From: Micrococcales bacterium | GTDB lineage: Bacteria > Actinomycetota > Actinomycetes > Actinomycetales > Dermatophilaceae | Length of the DNA: 64,000 nt | Direction: 5' to 3' | NCBI GenBank assembly: GCA_021287075.1 | Contig: JAJTBD010000020.1 | Location: 1-64,000 of the forward strand | Part shown: positions 54,801 through 63,679 of the stretch, piece after piece | Numbering within the stretch: the first letter of the stretch is position 1 | How the letters are laid out: each line of letters begins with the position of its first letter | The notes under the pieces: generated by a model | Told to the model about the DNA's origin: nothing | Seen by the model: only the letters and a program-made list of their open reading frames with translations | Database searches by the model: none | Translations under genes and position numbers: made by a program

Positions 54801-55754
54801 TCACGCCGTGGCACCTTCGTGCAGCGGCACGCGGTGCTCATCGACAAGAACACGGGCGAGGAGTGGACGCCGCTGCTCTACCTCGGTGAGGGCCAGGCCC
54901 GCTTCTGGGTCTACGACTCGCTGCTGAGCGAGTATGCCGCGATGGGCTTCGAGTACGGCTACTCCGTGGAGCGGCCCGACGCCCTGGTGCTGTGGGAGGC
55001 CCAGTTCGGCGACTTCGCCAACGGTGCCGCCACGATCATCGACGAGTTCATCTCCAGCTCCGAGCAGAAGTGGGGCCAGCGCTCCTCGGTCGTGCTGCTG
55101 CTGCCGCACGGCTATGAGGGTCAGGGGCCCGACCACTCCTCGGCGCGCATCGAGCGTTTCCTCCAGCTGTTCGCGGAGGACAACATGACGATCGCCTACC
55201 CGAGCACGCCGGCCAGCTACTTCCACCTGCTGCGTCGTCAGGCCTATGCCCGTCCGCGCAAGCCGCTGATCGTCTTCACCCCGAAGTCGATGCTGCGCCT
55301 GAAGGCGGCCGGCTCTGCCCCGGCCGACTTCACCGACAGCACGTGGCGTCCGGTGCTGCCCGACCGGGGCGACATCGACGCGGGCAAGGTGACCCGGGTG
55401 CTGCTGGCATCCGGCAAGGTCGTCTATGACCTGGAGGCCGAGCGCACCAAGCGCAAGGACGGCGAGACGGCGATCCTGCGGGTCGAGCGGCTGGCCCCGG
55501 CGCCCGGCAAGGAGATCGCCGAGGCGCTCAAGGGCTATCCCAACGCCGAGGTCGTCTGGGTGCAGGACGAGCCGGCCAACCAGGGCGCCTGGCCCTTCAT
55601 GGCGCTCAACCTGCCCCAGGCCCTGGCCGAGCAGGGCGAGGAGCGCCAGCTGAACGTGGTCTCCCGCAAGGCCGCCGCCTCCCCGGCCACCGGCTCGAGC
55701 AAGAAGCACGCCGTCGAGCAGGTTGAGCTGATCGCCGCCGCATTCGACCGCTGA
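51810..55754 (+). CDS. kgd: Multifunctional 2-oxoglutarate dehydrogenase E1/decarboxylase (Kgd, SucA)
   Basis: A 1314-residue ThDP enzyme of the TCA cycle. An N-terminal motif [28 protein letters not shown] precedes an Ala/Lys/Pro linker (about 50-165), an E2-like succinyltransferase domain (about 180-425) with its catalytic motif DHRIIQG near 390, and the E1 domain from about 440. ThDP binding is at [18 protein letters not shown] near 718, and NNQVGFTT follows. The E2-E1 fusion is the actinobacterial arrangement. GTG start at 51810 with AGAGG upstream. A typical GarA/OdhI-regulated enzyme in relatives; no regulator gene is in the window. Confidence 0.97.
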   Translation: MPEQLPSSDPMAAFGPNEWLVDELYDQFKKDRNSVDRAWWEFFEGYTPHEGDSGKGGSNGSGAKSSNGDKPAESRPEAKPAVPATRPEASKADGTKPGGDKPAESKAADKSAEAAAAEEAKTTAAKSSAAKSSAAKQAEAKETQPKPADAPAAAAAREEAKPKPRDPQKPKDSGPQEETELLPIRGAAARVVTNMEASLRVPTATSLRQVPAKLLIDNRIIINNHLKRTRGGKVSFTHLIGYAMVKALAEMPVMNYGFTVKDGKPHLVKPAHVNLGIAIDMQKPDGPRQLLVPSVKSAEKMDFSHFWGAYEEIVKKARNGKLTVEDFQGTSISLTNPGGIGTNSSVPRLMQGQGTIIGVGSLEYPAMWQGASQETLNRNAVSKILTLTSTYDHRIIQGAESGEFLKVMHALLLGEGGFYDEIFESLRIPYEPVRWVQDISTSHDDDINKTARVQELIHSYRVRGHLMADTDPLEYRQRRHPDLDITSHGLTLWDLEREFATGGFGGEGLMTLRRILGTLRDSYCRTVGAEYMHIQDPDQRRWLQSHLEVGYAKPSPEEQKRILRRLNAAEAFETFLQTKFVGQKRFSLEGGESVIAILDRVLSRAAEDKLDEVCIGMPHRGRLNVLANIAGKSYGQIFREFEGRQDPRSVQGSGDVKYHLGTEGEFTAEDGSTTKVYLAANPSHLEAVNPVLEGIVRAKQDRLNRAGEDFPVLPILMHGDAAFAGQGVVAETLNLSQLRGYRTGGTIHVIVNNQVGFTTSPSSSRSSTYCTDVARMIQAPIFHVNGDDPEACVRVAELAYEYRQRFAKDVVIDIVCYRRRGHNEGDDPSMTQPLMYNLIEAKRSVRKLYTEALVGRGDLSMEDAEAVLRDYQQQLERVFVETKEAMKSADDGRQSDPSRAGTDVEEEKGLEPPKTSTSDATKHDATQTAVPADELQHIGDMFVSPPPGFTIHPKLKQAMDKRAASVREGGIDWATGELLAFGSLLKEGTPVRLAGQDSRRGTFVQRHAVLIDKNTGEEWTPLLYLGEGQARFWVYDSLLSEYAAMGFEYGYSVERPDALVLWEAQFGDFANGAATIIDEFISSSEQKWGQRSSVVLLLPHGYEGQGPDHSSARIERFLQLFAEDNMTIAYPSTPASYFHLLRRQAYARPRKPLIVFTPKSMLRLKAAGSAPADFTDSTWRPVLPDRGDIDAGKVTRVLLASGKVVYDLEAERTKRKDGETAILRVERLAPAPGKEIAEALKGYPNAEVVWVQDEPANQGAWPFMALNLPQALAEQGEERQLNVVSRKAAASPATGSSKKHAVEQVELIAAAFDR

Positions 55755-55774
55755 GCGAGCGAGTCCTGCACGAT

Positions 55775-55809
55775 CCGAACCCCTCGGCGCCCGGCGCCGA
55801 GGGGTTCGG
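55775..55809 (+). terminator. Terminator-like hairpin after kgd
   Basis: Perfect complementary 17-bp arms starting CCGAACCCCTCGGCGCC and ending GAGGGGTTCGG lie 20 bases after the kgd stop. No T-run. This hairpin does not contain the GTATGCCG motif. Confidence 0.8.
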
Positions 55810-55946
55810 CGCTCCCGGCGCTTGTGCCCCTCCCCTCACTCCCAGTAGCCCAACGGGTTTGTCATCAGGTCTGCCCACTCTCCTCCAGGTCAACCAGGGG
55901 TGGTGAGCAAACCTGCGGATGAGCTGGTCGGGGCACGAGGACCTGG

Positions 55947-56144
55947 ATGTCACGTGGGCGCGCTGCCGACGAGCGCGCGAGGGCCACCGGGGAGGAGGGC
56001 CGCTTCCGGGTGGCGCTCGACGCCGAGGGCGCCGGGGCGCAGGCGCGGCCCTTCACAGCGGCCGACGAGCCCCTTGACGTCGATGGTCTGGTCGACCTGC
56101 TGCCGACCATCCCGGAGCTGCGCGCGGACCTCGGCCTCGCCTGA
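55947..56144 (+). CDS. Possible small hypothetical protein
   Basis: A 65-codon frame encoding a charged, Arg/Glu/Ala-rich N-terminal half (RGRAADERARATGEEGRF) and a more regular C-terminal half (DVDGLVDLLPTIPELRADLGLA). It sits between kgd and the DUF6104 gene in the same direction and ends 36 bases before it. Ribosome site is weak. No family is recognised; if not real, 55810-56180 has no gene. Confidence 0.4.
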   Translation: MSRGRAADERARATGEEGRFRVALDAEGAGAQARPFTAADEPLDVDGLVDLLPTIPELRADLGLA

Positions 56145-56180
56145 CGGGAGCCACCCCGCTCGGTTGATAGATTCACAGCC

Positions 56181-56357
56181 ATGTACTTCACCGACCGGGG
56201 CATCGAGGAGCTCGAGGCGCGACGCGGCGAGGAGGAGGTCACTCTCGAGTGGCTGGCCGAGCACCTGCGCACCTTCGTCGACCTCAACCCCGAGTTCGAG
56301 ACGCCGATCGAGCGGCTCGCGACCTGGCTCGCCCGGCTCGATGACGACGACGAATAG
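56181..56357 (+). CDS. DUF6104 family small protein
   Basis: A 58-residue acidic protein, MYFTDRGIEELEARRGEEEV then TLEWLAEHLRTFVDLNPEFE, ending ERLATWLARLDDDDE. Such proteins are found near kgd in many actinobacteria. No Shine-Dalgarno is visible; TAGATT ends 7 bases before the ATG, so the mRNA may be leaderless. Function unknown. Confidence 0.85.
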   Translation: MYFTDRGIEELEARRGEEEVTLEWLAEHLRTFVDLNPEFETPIERLATWLARLDDDDE

Positions 56358-56411
56358 CACGCGCCCAGACCCGCACCATTCCGCCAGACCCACCACCGAC
56401 GAAGGACCGCC

Positions 56412-57092
56412 GTGAGCCAGAACCACCACCACGCGGACATCCACCGCGACAGCGCCGGCAACGAGTTCACGCCGAGCGCGCAGTTCTCGGTCTCCCATGA
56501 CGGTCGCCGCGACATCGGCCTGGTCTTCATCGGCGACTCGCTCGTCACCGGCGTCGGCGACCCCAAGGGCCAGGGCTGGGTCACGCGCGTGGTGGGCCGC
56601 TCCCAGTCGCCCGAGGTGACGCTCACGGCATACAACCTCGGTGTGCGCGGCGACACCTCCGCAGACGTGCTGGCGCGCTGGCAGGCCGAGGGCAATCCGC
56701 GCTGGGAGGGTCGCCACGAGCGCCGGCTGGTGCTGTCGATCGGCACCAACGACATCTCCCGCGGCATCACCCTCGCCCGCCACCGGCTCAACCTGGCCAA
56801 CATCATCGACGACGCCACCAGCGCCGGGGTCGCGACCTTTGTGGTCAGCCCGCCCCCGAGCGACGACGACGACTTCAACAGCAAGCTCGAGGTGCTCGTC
56901 GAGGCCCAGGCCGATGTGTGCGCGCGCCGCGGCATCCCCTTTGTCGACTGCTATCGCCCGCTGCTGGGCCACGAGCAGTGGCGCAGCGACCTGTCAGCGT
57001 CGACGATCCCCGGCCACCCGGGACAGGCCGGTTATGGGCTGATCGCCTGGCTGGTGCTGCACAACGGGTGGAACGACTGGCTCCAGATCTGA
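56412..57092 (+). CDS. SGNH/GDSL hydrolase
   Basis: A 226-residue esterase-like hydrolase. Block I GDSLVTGVGDPKGQGW with the nucleophilic Ser near residue 43, block II NLGVRGDTSADV, block III SIGTNDISRG, and block V with the catalytic His in IPGHPGQAGYGLIAWLV near 200. No signal peptide is apparent, so it is probably cytoplasmic. The GTG at 56412 is preceded by AAGGA. Substrate unknown. Confidence 0.88.
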   Translation: MSQNHHHADIHRDSAGNEFTPSAQFSVSHDGRRDIGLVFIGDSLVTGVGDPKGQGWVTRVVGRSQSPEVTLTAYNLGVRGDTSADVLARWQAEGNPRWEGRHERRLVLSIGTNDISRGITLARHRLNLANIIDDATSAGVATFVVSPPPSDDDDFNSKLEVLVEAQADVCARRGIPFVDCYRPLLGHEQWRSDLSASTIPGHPGQAGYGLIAWLVLHNGWNDWLQI

Positions 57093-57151
57093 CACCCGCT
57101 GCTCACCCACCGTCCAGCCCGCACACAGACAACCACGCTCAGATAGGTCAC

Positions 57152-58171
57152 ATGCGCACTCTGGTCACCGGCGGAGCCGGATACATCGGCTCCCACACCG
57201 TCCTTCAGCTCATCGAGGCCGGCCACGAGGTGGTCATCGCCGACAACTTCTCCAACTCGCGGCGCTCGGTGCTGCCGCGCCTGGAGGAGCTGGCCGGGCA
57301 GCCGATCCCGGTGGTCGAGGTCGACCTGTGCGATGTCGAGGCCACCGACCGGCTGGTGGCCGAGGGCGGCTTCGACTCGGTGATCCACTTCGCCGGCCTC
57401 AAGGCGGTGGGCGAGTCGGTCGAGCAGCCGATCCGCTACTACGACAACAACATCGGCTCCACCCTCTCGCTGCTCAAGGCGATGGACCGCCATGGTGTGC
57501 GCCGCATCGTCTTCTCCAGCTCGGCGACGGTCTATGGCGCGACGCCGACGCTGCCGTGCACCGAGGACGCCCCGACATCGGCCACCAACCCCTATGGCTG
57601 GACCAAGCAGATGATCGAGCAGATCCTGCGCGACACCGCGGTGGCCGATGACTCCTGGCGCATCGGCATCCTGCGCTATTTCAACCCCGTGGGCGCCCAC
57701 CCCTCCGGCCTGATCGGCGAGGACCCGGCGGGCATCCCCAACAACCTGCTCCCCTATATCGCCCAGGTCGCGGTGGGCCGCCGCGAGCGCCTGGCCGTCT
57801 TCGGCGACGACTACGACACGCCTGACGGCACGGGGGTGCGCGACTACATCCACGTCGACGACCTGGCGGCCGGTCACCTCGCGGCGCTCGAGCACCTGGG
57901 CGCCTCGGACACCCCCGTCGACGTGTGGAATCTCGGCACCGGCCAGGGCACCTCTGTCCTGGAGCTCGTGCACTCCTTCGAGCGCGCCTGCGGCCACGAG
58001 ATCCCCTATGCCGTGGCCCCGCGTCGGGCGGGCGACATCGGCTCCGTCTTCGCGGCCGTCGACAAGGCCCACGCCGAGCTGGGCTGGCGCGCGACCCGGT
58101 CGGTGGACGAGGGCACCGCGTCGACGTGGAAGTGGCAGTCGCAGAACCCGACCGGCTTCCCCGAGGACTGA
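57152..58171 (+). CDS. galE: UDP-glucose 4-epimerase
   Basis: A 339-residue short-chain dehydrogenase-like epimerase. NAD loop TGGAGYIGSH at 5-14, catalytic Ser in FSSSATVYG and the YxxxK motif in NPYGWTKQM near 147-152, RYFNPVGAHPSG and HVDDLAAGH. ATG at 57152 with AGATAGGTC upstream; the longer open frame runs over the hydrolase gene. Supplies UDP-galactose for glycans. Confidence 0.95.
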   Translation: MRTLVTGGAGYIGSHTVLQLIEAGHEVVIADNFSNSRRSVLPRLEELAGQPIPVVEVDLCDVEATDRLVAEGGFDSVIHFAGLKAVGESVEQPIRYYDNNIGSTLSLLKAMDRHGVRRIVFSSSATVYGATPTLPCTEDAPTSATNPYGWTKQMIEQILRDTAVADDSWRIGILRYFNPVGAHPSGLIGEDPAGIPNNLLPYIAQVAVGRRERLAVFGDDYDTPDGTGVRDYIHVDDLAAGHLAALEHLGASDTPVDVWNLGTGQGTSVLELVHSFERACGHEIPYAVAPRRAGDIGSVFAAVDKAHAELGWRATRSVDEGTASTWKWQSQNPTGFPED

Positions 58172-58198
58172 TCCACGGGGACTGACCAACCCCAATAG

Positions 58199-58234
58199 GT
58201 ATGCCGCGCAGCCGAGTCGGTTGCGCGGCATACC
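58199..58234. terminator. Bidirectional hairpin between galE and the reductase gene
   Basis: Arms of 13 bp GGTATGCCGCGCA/TGCGCGGCATACC with a 10-base loop lie between two convergent genes. Confidence 0.75.
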
Positions 58235-58250
58235 CCGTCGTGGGGGTGGG

Positions 58251-59219
58251 TCAGACCGTGAAGACGATCTTGCCAAAGACGTCGCCGTCGGCCATCCGCT
58301 GGAAGCCGTCGCTGGCCTGAGCGAGCGGCATGACGGAGTCGACGGCGGGGGCGATGCCGCGCTGGGCGACGAACTGGGCGAGCCGCTCGAGCTCGGTGCG
58401 CGAGCCCATCGTGGAGCCGATGACGCGCAGCTGCTTGAAGAAGATCGTGGTGAGCTCGGCCTTGGAGGGGGCGTCGCCGGAGGTGGCGCCGGAGATGACG
58501 ATGGTGCCGCCGGGCTTGAGCGACTTGACCGAGTGCGACCAGGTGGCGGCGCCGACGGTCTCCATGACGGCGTCGACGCGGTCGGGCAGCCGCTCCCCCG
58601 ACCCAAAGACGCGGTCGGCGCCGATCTCGAGGGCCTTGGCACCCTTGGCCTCGTCGCGGCTGGTGGCCCACATGCGATAGCCGGCGGCCTCGCCGAGCTG
58701 GATCAGGGCGGTCGCGACGCCGCCGCCGGCGCCCTGCACGAGGACGGTGGCGCCGGGGGTGAGGCCGGCGTTGCCAAAGAGCATCCGGTATGCCGTGAGC
58801 CAGGCGGTCGAGAGGCAGGCGGCGTGCTCCCAGGACAGGCCCTCGGGCTTGGGGACGACATTGCCGACGGGGACGGCGACGCGCTCGGCGAGGGTGCCGT
58901 CGTGCAGCTCGGAGAGCAGGGTGCGCCTGGGGTCGAGGGTCTCATCGCCCGTCCAGCCCTCGCTGGCGACGACGGCGTGGATGATGACCTCCTGGCCGTC
59001 GGGGGTCAGGCCGGCGCCGTCGCAGCCGAGGATCATCGGCAGCCGGTCGGCGGGCAGTCCGACGCCCTTGAGCGACCAGAGGTCGTGGTGGTTGAGGCCG
59101 GCGGTCTTGAGCGAGACCGTCATCCAGCCGGGGCGCTCCTGCGGCTCGGGTCGCTCGCCGACCTCGAGGCCGGAGATCGGGTCGTCGGTGGACTGGCGGG
59201 CGGCATAGGCTGCAAGCAT
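58251..59219 (-). CDS. Zinc-free alcohol dehydrogenase-like (quinone reductase family) oxidoreductase
   Basis: A 322-residue medium-chain reductase. GLNHHDLWSLKGVGLPADRLPMILGCDGAG replaces the zinc-ligand motif GHE with GCDGAG, and the NADPH loop VLVQGAGGGVATALIQLGEAAG is near 155. METVGAATWSHSVKSLKPGGTIVISG is family-typical. The ATG at 59219 was chosen over longer in-frame starts that run into the divergent gene. Substrate unknown. Confidence 0.88.
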   Translation of the reverse strand: MLAAYAARQSTDDPISGLEVGERPEPQERPGWMTVSLKTAGLNHHDLWSLKGVGLPADRLPMILGCDGAGLTPDGQEVIIHAVVASEGWTGDETLDPRRTLLSELHDGTLAERVAVPVGNVVPKPEGLSWEHAACLSTAWLTAYRMLFGNAGLTPGATVLVQGAGGGVATALIQLGEAAGYRMWATSRDEAKGAKALEIGADRVFGSGERLPDRVDAVMETVGAATWSHSVKSLKPGGTIVISGATSGDAPSKAELTTIFFKQLRVIGSTMGSRTELERLAQFVAQRGIAPAVDSVMPLAQASDGFQRMADGDVFGKIVFTV

Positions 59220-59267
59220 GCTGCCGAGACTAGTGCCGGGGGTGGGCGCGTGGGCAGCGGACCGCAG

Positions 59268-60317
59268 GTGAGTCCACGGATCGGATTGCGCTGCGACGCC
59301 GGTGAGACTCGGGGCTCCGGTCATGTCATCCGCTCGCTCGCGCTCGGTGAGGTCCTGGCCGATCGCGGGTGCGAGATCGTGCTGCTGGGCAGCACGGGTG
59401 GAGTGCCCTGGGTGGAGCACCAGGCGGCGCTGCGCTCAGTGCCTGTGATCGCCGCGCCCGGGGATCCGGTGGCCCTCGCGGACCTGGCAACGGAACTCGG
59501 CCTGGACGCCGTCGTCCTTGACCACTACGAGCTCCCCTCGGACACGGGGGCCGCCCTCCGGCACCGCGGCATCGTGGTGCTCGCAGTCCGCGACAGCAGC
59601 TGGGGGTCGGGTCAGGAGGCCGACCTGACCCTCGACCAGAACGCCCACGCCGTCCCCGACCCGACGCTGCCGGCCGCCACCGAGCAGTTGACCGGGCTGC
59701 GGTATGCCGTTTTCCGCGACCAGGTCCTGCGGCACCGTGGCAGTCGGCCCGACCACGCAGGGCCGCCGCGCGCGCTGGTGTTCTTCGGGGGCACCGATGC
59801 CTATGACGCCGCCCCCGTCGTGGTGCCGCTCCTGGTTGGCTCTGGCGCGCCAGTCGAGGTGGTCGTCGTGACACCCAAGGCCCGCACCGCCGAGATGCTC
59901 ATCGCACTCCCCGTCGGCGCTGACCAACACGTCTCGGTGCGGGGACCTGTCGATGAGCTGGCAGAGCTCGCGGTCACGTGCGACTTCGCAGTCAGTGCCG
60001 GGGGGACGGCTGTCTGGGAGCTGGTCTGTCTTGGGGTGCCCTCGGCCGTGGTCAGCGTCACCGACAACCAGGACCATGTGGTGAATGCCCTTGAGGCACA
60101 AGGGCTCGCGCTCCCGCTCGGCAAGCTATCGACGATCAGGTCGTCGCCATCAGCGTCGGCCGAGGCCGGGCTACAGCTCCGTCGGCTCGCCGCCGATCCC
60201 CAGCTGCGTCTCGATCTGGCGCAGTGCGGTCCAGCGCTCGTCGACGGGCTCGGCCGCGAGCGGGTCGCCGACGCCCTTCTCAAGCGCGTCGCGGCCGGCC
60301 CCGCCCGGCAACCATGA
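59268..60317 (+). CDS. PseG/SpsG-like nucleotide-sugar hydrolase family protein
   Basis: A 349-residue two-domain GT-B-like protein. The N-terminal IGLRCDAGETRGSGHVIRSLALGEVL matches the PseG signature RCDAG...GxGHVxR, and the C-terminal LVFFGGTDAYD and VSAGGTAVWELVCLGVPSAVVSVTDNQ match the donor-binding half. PseG removes UDP from a diacetamido-sugar in pseudaminic acid synthesis, but no other pse gene is near. GTG at 59250 is an alternative start. Codon choice (TTG, AGG, more A/T at third positions) differs from neighbours, hinting at transfer. Confidence 0.8.
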   Translation: MSPRIGLRCDAGETRGSGHVIRSLALGEVLADRGCEIVLLGSTGGVPWVEHQAALRSVPVIAAPGDPVALADLATELGLDAVVLDHYELPSDTGAALRHRGIVVLAVRDSSWGSGQEADLTLDQNAHAVPDPTLPAATEQLTGLRYAVFRDQVLRHRGSRPDHAGPPRALVFFGGTDAYDAAPVVVPLLVGSGAPVEVVVVTPKARTAEMLIALPVGADQHVSVRGPVDELAELAVTCDFAVSAGGTAVWELVCLGVPSAVVSVTDNQDHVVNALEAQGLALPLGKLSTIRSSPSASAEAGLQLRRLAADPQLRLDLAQCGPALVDGLGRERVADALLKRVAAGPARQP

Positions 60318-60342
60318 CCGGTCTCGGAGCCCAGGACGATCC

Positions 60343-61506
60343 TCAGCGCTGAGGCGCCCGGTCGGCGACGGCCTTGGCGACGACATCGGCGACGCCGTCG
60401 GCAAAGACAGACGGCACGACCTCGTCGGCGGTGGGCTCGGGGACCATGGCGGCGAGCGCTTCGGCGGCGGCGACCTTCATCTGGTCGGTGATCGCCGACG
60501 CCCCCGACTCCATGGCTCCCTTGAAGATGCCGGGGAAGGCCAGCACGTTGTTGATCTGGTTCGGGAAGTCCGACCGGCCGGTCGCGACCACGGCGGCGTG
60601 ACGGTGGGCGACGTCGGGGTGCACCTCGGGGTTGGGGTTGGCGAGGGCAAAGATGATCGCGTCCTCGGCCATCTCCATCAGGTGCTCCTCGCCGATGGTC
60701 CCGCCCGAGACGCCGATGAGCACATCGGCGCCGCGCAGGGCCTCGTCGATCGAGCCGGCCAGACCGCGAGGGTTGGTGGCCGCGACCAGCCGCTGCTTGT
60801 GGTCGGTCAGGCCCGTGCGCGTCGGCCCGAGGATGCCCCGGGAGTCGCACACGACGATGTCCTTGACGCCCTCGAGCGCCAGCAGCTTGGTGATCGCCAC
60901 GCCCGCAGCGCCCGCGCCGGAGACCACGACGCGCATCTCCTGGAGCGGCCGCCCGACGACCTTGGCCGCGTTGATCAGACCCGCCAGCGTGACGATCGCG
61001 GTGCCGTGCTGGTCGTCGTGGAAGACGGGGATGTCGAGGCGCTCCTTGAGCCGCTCCTCGATGTCAAAGCAGCGCGGCGCCGAGATGTCCTCGAGGTTGA
61101 TGCCGCCAAAGGTCGGCGCGATGCGGGCCACGGCCTCGACGATCTCGTCGACCGAGCCCGACTCCATCACGATCGGCACGGCCTCCACGCCGCCGAAGTG
61201 CTTGAAGAGGACGCACTTGCCCTCCATGACGGGCATGGCGCCCTTGGGGCCGATGTCGCCCAGCCCCAGCACCGCGGTGCCGTCACTGATGACCGCGACG
61301 GGGCGCGCGGTGTAGACATCGGAGAGGGACTCGTCGGCCGCGATCGCCAGGCACACCTCGGCCACGCCGGGGGTATAGAGCTTGGACAGGTCGTCTCGCC
61401 CATTGAGAGGCTTCGTGGCTACATACCCGACCTTGCCGCCCTCGTGCGCGACGAAGATGGGGTTCGTCGGGTCGAAGTCATACGGCTGGGCGGGGGACGC
61501 AGTCAT
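60343..61506 (-). CDS. NAD(P)-dependent malic enzyme
   Basis: A 387-residue short-form malic enzyme decarboxylating malate to pyruvate. The N terminus has LYTPGVAEVCLAIA, then GDIGPKGAMPVMEGKCVLFKHFGGVEAVPI, the metal site in FHDDQHGTAIVTLAGL near 165, and the cofactor loop VSGAGAAGVAITKLL near 200. The ATG at 61506 is canonical. Divergent from sodX across about 200 bases in which no clear site was found. Confidence 0.94.
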   Translation of the reverse strand: MTASPAQPYDFDPTNPIFVAHEGGKVGYVATKPLNGRDDLSKLYTPGVAEVCLAIAADESLSDVYTARPVAVISDGTAVLGLGDIGPKGAMPVMEGKCVLFKHFGGVEAVPIVMESGSVDEIVEAVARIAPTFGGINLEDISAPRCFDIEERLKERLDIPVFHDDQHGTAIVTLAGLINAAKVVGRPLQEMRVVVSGAGAAGVAITKLLALEGVKDIVVCDSRGILGPTRTGLTDHKQRLVAATNPRGLAGSIDEALRGADVLIGVSGGTIGEEHLMEMAEDAIIFALANPNPEVHPDVAHRHAAVVATGRSDFPNQINNVLAFPGIFKGAMESGASAITDQMKVAAAEALAAMVPEPTADEVVPSVFADGVADVVAKAVADRAPQR

Positions 61507-61705
61507 TGCGCGAGTTCACCTCTGTCGGTAAGGAAAAGCGGAGGGGCACCGGGGCGTGCCGGGCAATCGAGCCGGGATGTGGCCGCTGCGAACGCTCAGT
61601 ACGCGGGGGTAGCCGCGACGAAGGTCATGTTCGCACGTCGGCCCACAGATCTCACTACATGATCCGTGTGACGCGTGTCGCCAGCACCACCCGCGGAGAG
61701 GCAGG

Positions 61706-62104
61706 ATGGTACCCATGATCAAGCTCGGTCTGGTCAAGGTCAGAGGCCGCTCCATGGAGCCCGGCCTCCACGCCGGCGACCGCCTCCTCGTCGTGCGCGG
61801 CATACCGCCCCTCCTCGGCCGCCCGCACGTGGTGCGCCTCCCCCCGGACGACGACGGCGCCCGCCGCCCCCTCGCGATCAAGCGCGTCACCGGCCGCGAC
61901 CCGGCCGACCCGACCCGCTACTGGGTCGAGCGCGACAACCCCCGCACCGGCGTCGACTCCTGGCAGGTGGGCTCGCTCGCCAAGGAGGACATCCGGGCGG
62001 CGATGCTCTTCCGCCTCCCCGGCATCCCGCGCGTGGCGCCCTACGTGTCCAAGGGAATCGCCAACGGTTTGCAACAAGCGAGCAGGCTCACCCGAAGGGG
62101 TTGA
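61706..62104 (+). CDS. sodX: Nickel superoxide dismutase maturation protease (SodX)
   Basis: A 132-residue S24/S26-like peptidase. The nucleophile Ser16 is in RGRSMEPGL and the general base Lys59 in PLAIKRVTG; YWVERDNPRTGVDSWQVG and the Arg-rich segment follow. Its place directly upstream of sodN identifies it as the enzyme that trims the SodN leader to expose the nickel-binding His. GGAGAGG lies 4 bases before the ATG; a second ATG three codons later is possible. Confidence 0.92.
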   Translation: MVPMIKLGLVKVRGRSMEPGLHAGDRLLVVRGIPPLLGRPHVVRLPPDDDGARRPLAIKRVTGRDPADPTRYWVERDNPRTGVDSWQVGSLAKEDIRAAMLFRLPGIPRVAPYVSKGIANGLQQASRLTRRG

Positions 62105-62173
62105 CCGCCCTCCCACCTGCGTCGTCCGTGGCGTAGGTTGGTCGGGACAGCTTCCCCGACGAAAGGAGTGCCC

Positions 62174-62566
62174 ATGCGTTTCTTCCGCATCCCTGAGGTC
62201 TCCGCCCACTGCGACCTGCCCTGCGGCGTCTACGACCCCGCGCAGGCCCGCATCGAGGCCGAGTCCATCAAGGCCATCTGCAAGAAGGTCGCCGAGAACG
62301 ACGACGCAGACTTCCGCACCCGCGCCACGATCATCAAGGAGCAGCGCTCCCAGCTGGTCAAGGAGCACCTGTGGATCCTGTGGACGGACTACTTCAAGCC
62401 GCCGCACTTCGAGAAGTACCCCGAGCTGCACACCCTCGTCAACGAGGCCACCAAGCTCGCCGGTGCCACCGGCACCAAGGGTGCCTTCGACGAGGCCAAG
62501 GCCGATGAGCTCCTCGCCAAGATCGACGAGATCGACAAGATCTTCAAGGAGACCAAGCAGTCCTGA
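62174..62566 (+). CDS. sodN: Nickel-containing superoxide dismutase
   Basis: A 130-residue precursor. After an 11-residue leader MRFFRIPEVSA comes the nickel hook HCDLPCGVYDP, so processing exposes His12 (mature residue 1) with Cys13 and Cys17 as ligands. The four-helix bundle follows (EAESIKAICKKVAENDDADFR and HLWILWTDYFKPPHFEKYP). AAAGGAG precedes the ATG. Expression in relatives is nickel-controlled; the 69-base gap shows TAGGTT at 62134 as a possible -10. Confidence 0.97.
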   Translation: MRFFRIPEVSAHCDLPCGVYDPAQARIEAESIKAICKKVAENDDADFRTRATIIKEQRSQLVKEHLWILWTDYFKPPHFEKYPELHTLVNEATKLAGATGTKGAFDEAKADELLAKIDEIDKIFKETKQS

Positions 62567-62591
62567 CCTCTTGCACGATGAGAGGTATGCC

Positions 62592-62625
62592 GTGGGGCCC
62601 GGTTCCGTCTGGAACCGGGCCCCAC
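62592..62625 (+). terminator. Hairpin after sodN
   Basis: Perfect 15-bp stem GTGGGGCCCGGTTCC/GGAACCGGGCCCCAC with a GTCT loop, 25 bases after the stop, enclosed by an outer GGTATGCCG (62584) and CGGCATACC (62660) pair. Confidence 0.8.
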
Positions 62626-62730
62626 GCTCTGCCCGCCGCCGCGGGGGCCGGGGCACGCGGCATACCCCCCGGCGTTTTCAGCACGCGGACTGCCCCAGCC
62701 CGCGGGTGCGGCGTTGGGCACCATGGGCCG

Positions 62731-63651
62731 GTGAAGAAGCTCTCCCTGCTGGCCCTCGCCGGCCTGACCACCGTCTCGCTCGCCGCCTGCGGCTCCGACA
62801 CCCTCGAGCCGGGGGGCGCGTCCTCGAGCGGGGCCACCTCCGGGAGCGCGGCGGCCAGCGCCTCCACGTCAGCCACCGTCGACCCGGCCGCGGCCGCCAA
62901 GGTCCCGGCCGCGATCCGCGAGGCGGGGGTGCTCAAGGTCGGCAGCGACACGACCTATGCGCCCAACGAGTTCCTCGACACCGACGGCAAGACCGCCAAG
63001 GGCATGGACATCGAGATCCTCACCGAGGTCGCCAAGCGGCTCGGGCTGCGCACCGAGGTCACCCCGGCCGGCTTCGACTCGATCATCCTCGGCGTCAACA
63101 GCGGCAAGTTCGACGCCGGCATCTCCTCCTTCACGATCAACCCCGAGCGCGAGAAGCAGGCGACGATGGTCTCCTATTTCAACGCCGGCACCCAGTGGGT
63201 CACGCGCACGGGCAACCCGGCCAAGGTCGACCCGGATGCCGCCTGTGGCAAGCGAATCGGCGTGATGAAGGGCTCCTATCAGATCGACGACCTGGTGGCC
63301 CGGTCGGCCAAGTGCACCGACGCCGGCAAGCCGGCCATCACCTCCGTCATCGACGCCGACCAGGGCAAGGTGACCGCCTCGACGATGTCGGGCAAGGTCG
63401 ACGCGATGGTCGCCGACTCCCCCGTCGCGCTGTATGCCGTGCAGCAGCACCCCCAGCTCGAGGCGCTCGGCGACATCTATGACGCCGCCCCCTATGGCAT
63501 CGTCCTGCCCGCCAAGGACAAGGACTTCGGGGCGGCCATGGTCACCGCCCTCGACGCGATGCGGGCCGACGGCACCTACGCGCGGATCCTCACGACCTGG
63601 GGCAACGCCAGCGGCGCCATCGACGCCTTTGCGGTCAACCCCGCGACGTGA
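62731..63651 (+). CDS. Solute-binding lipoprotein of an ABC importer (SBP family 3, amino-acid type)
   Basis: A 306-residue lipoprotein. Signal peptide VKKLSLLALAGLTTVSLAAC with lipobox Cys20, then a Ser/Ala/Gly-rich linker to about 60, then the family-3 binding fold (VLKVGSDTTYAPNEFLDTDGKTAKGMDIEI in parts, LGVNSGKFDAGISSFTINPERE, ADSPVALYAVQQHP). Likely binds a polar amino acid or similar. GTG at 62731; no permease or ATPase gene is in the visible part. Confidence 0.9.
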   Translation: MKKLSLLALAGLTTVSLAACGSDTLEPGGASSSGATSGSAAASASTSATVDPAAAAKVPAAIREAGVLKVGSDTTYAPNEFLDTDGKTAKGMDIEILTEVAKRLGLRTEVTPAGFDSIILGVNSGKFDAGISSFTINPEREKQATMVSYFNAGTQWVTRTGNPAKVDPDAACGKRIGVMKGSYQIDDLVARSAKCTDAGKPAITSVIDADQGKVTASTMSGKVDAMVADSPVALYAVQQHPQLEALGDIYDAAPYGIVLPAKDKDFGAAMVTALDAMRADGTYARILTTWGNASGAIDAFAVNPAT

Positions 63652-63679
63652 CGGCGCCCGCGGCGATAGCGTCACCGGC

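Noticed and set aside
55814..55946. Small RNA or gene after kgd
   Set aside because: Apart from the kgd hairpin no structure, promoter or convincing frame was seen.
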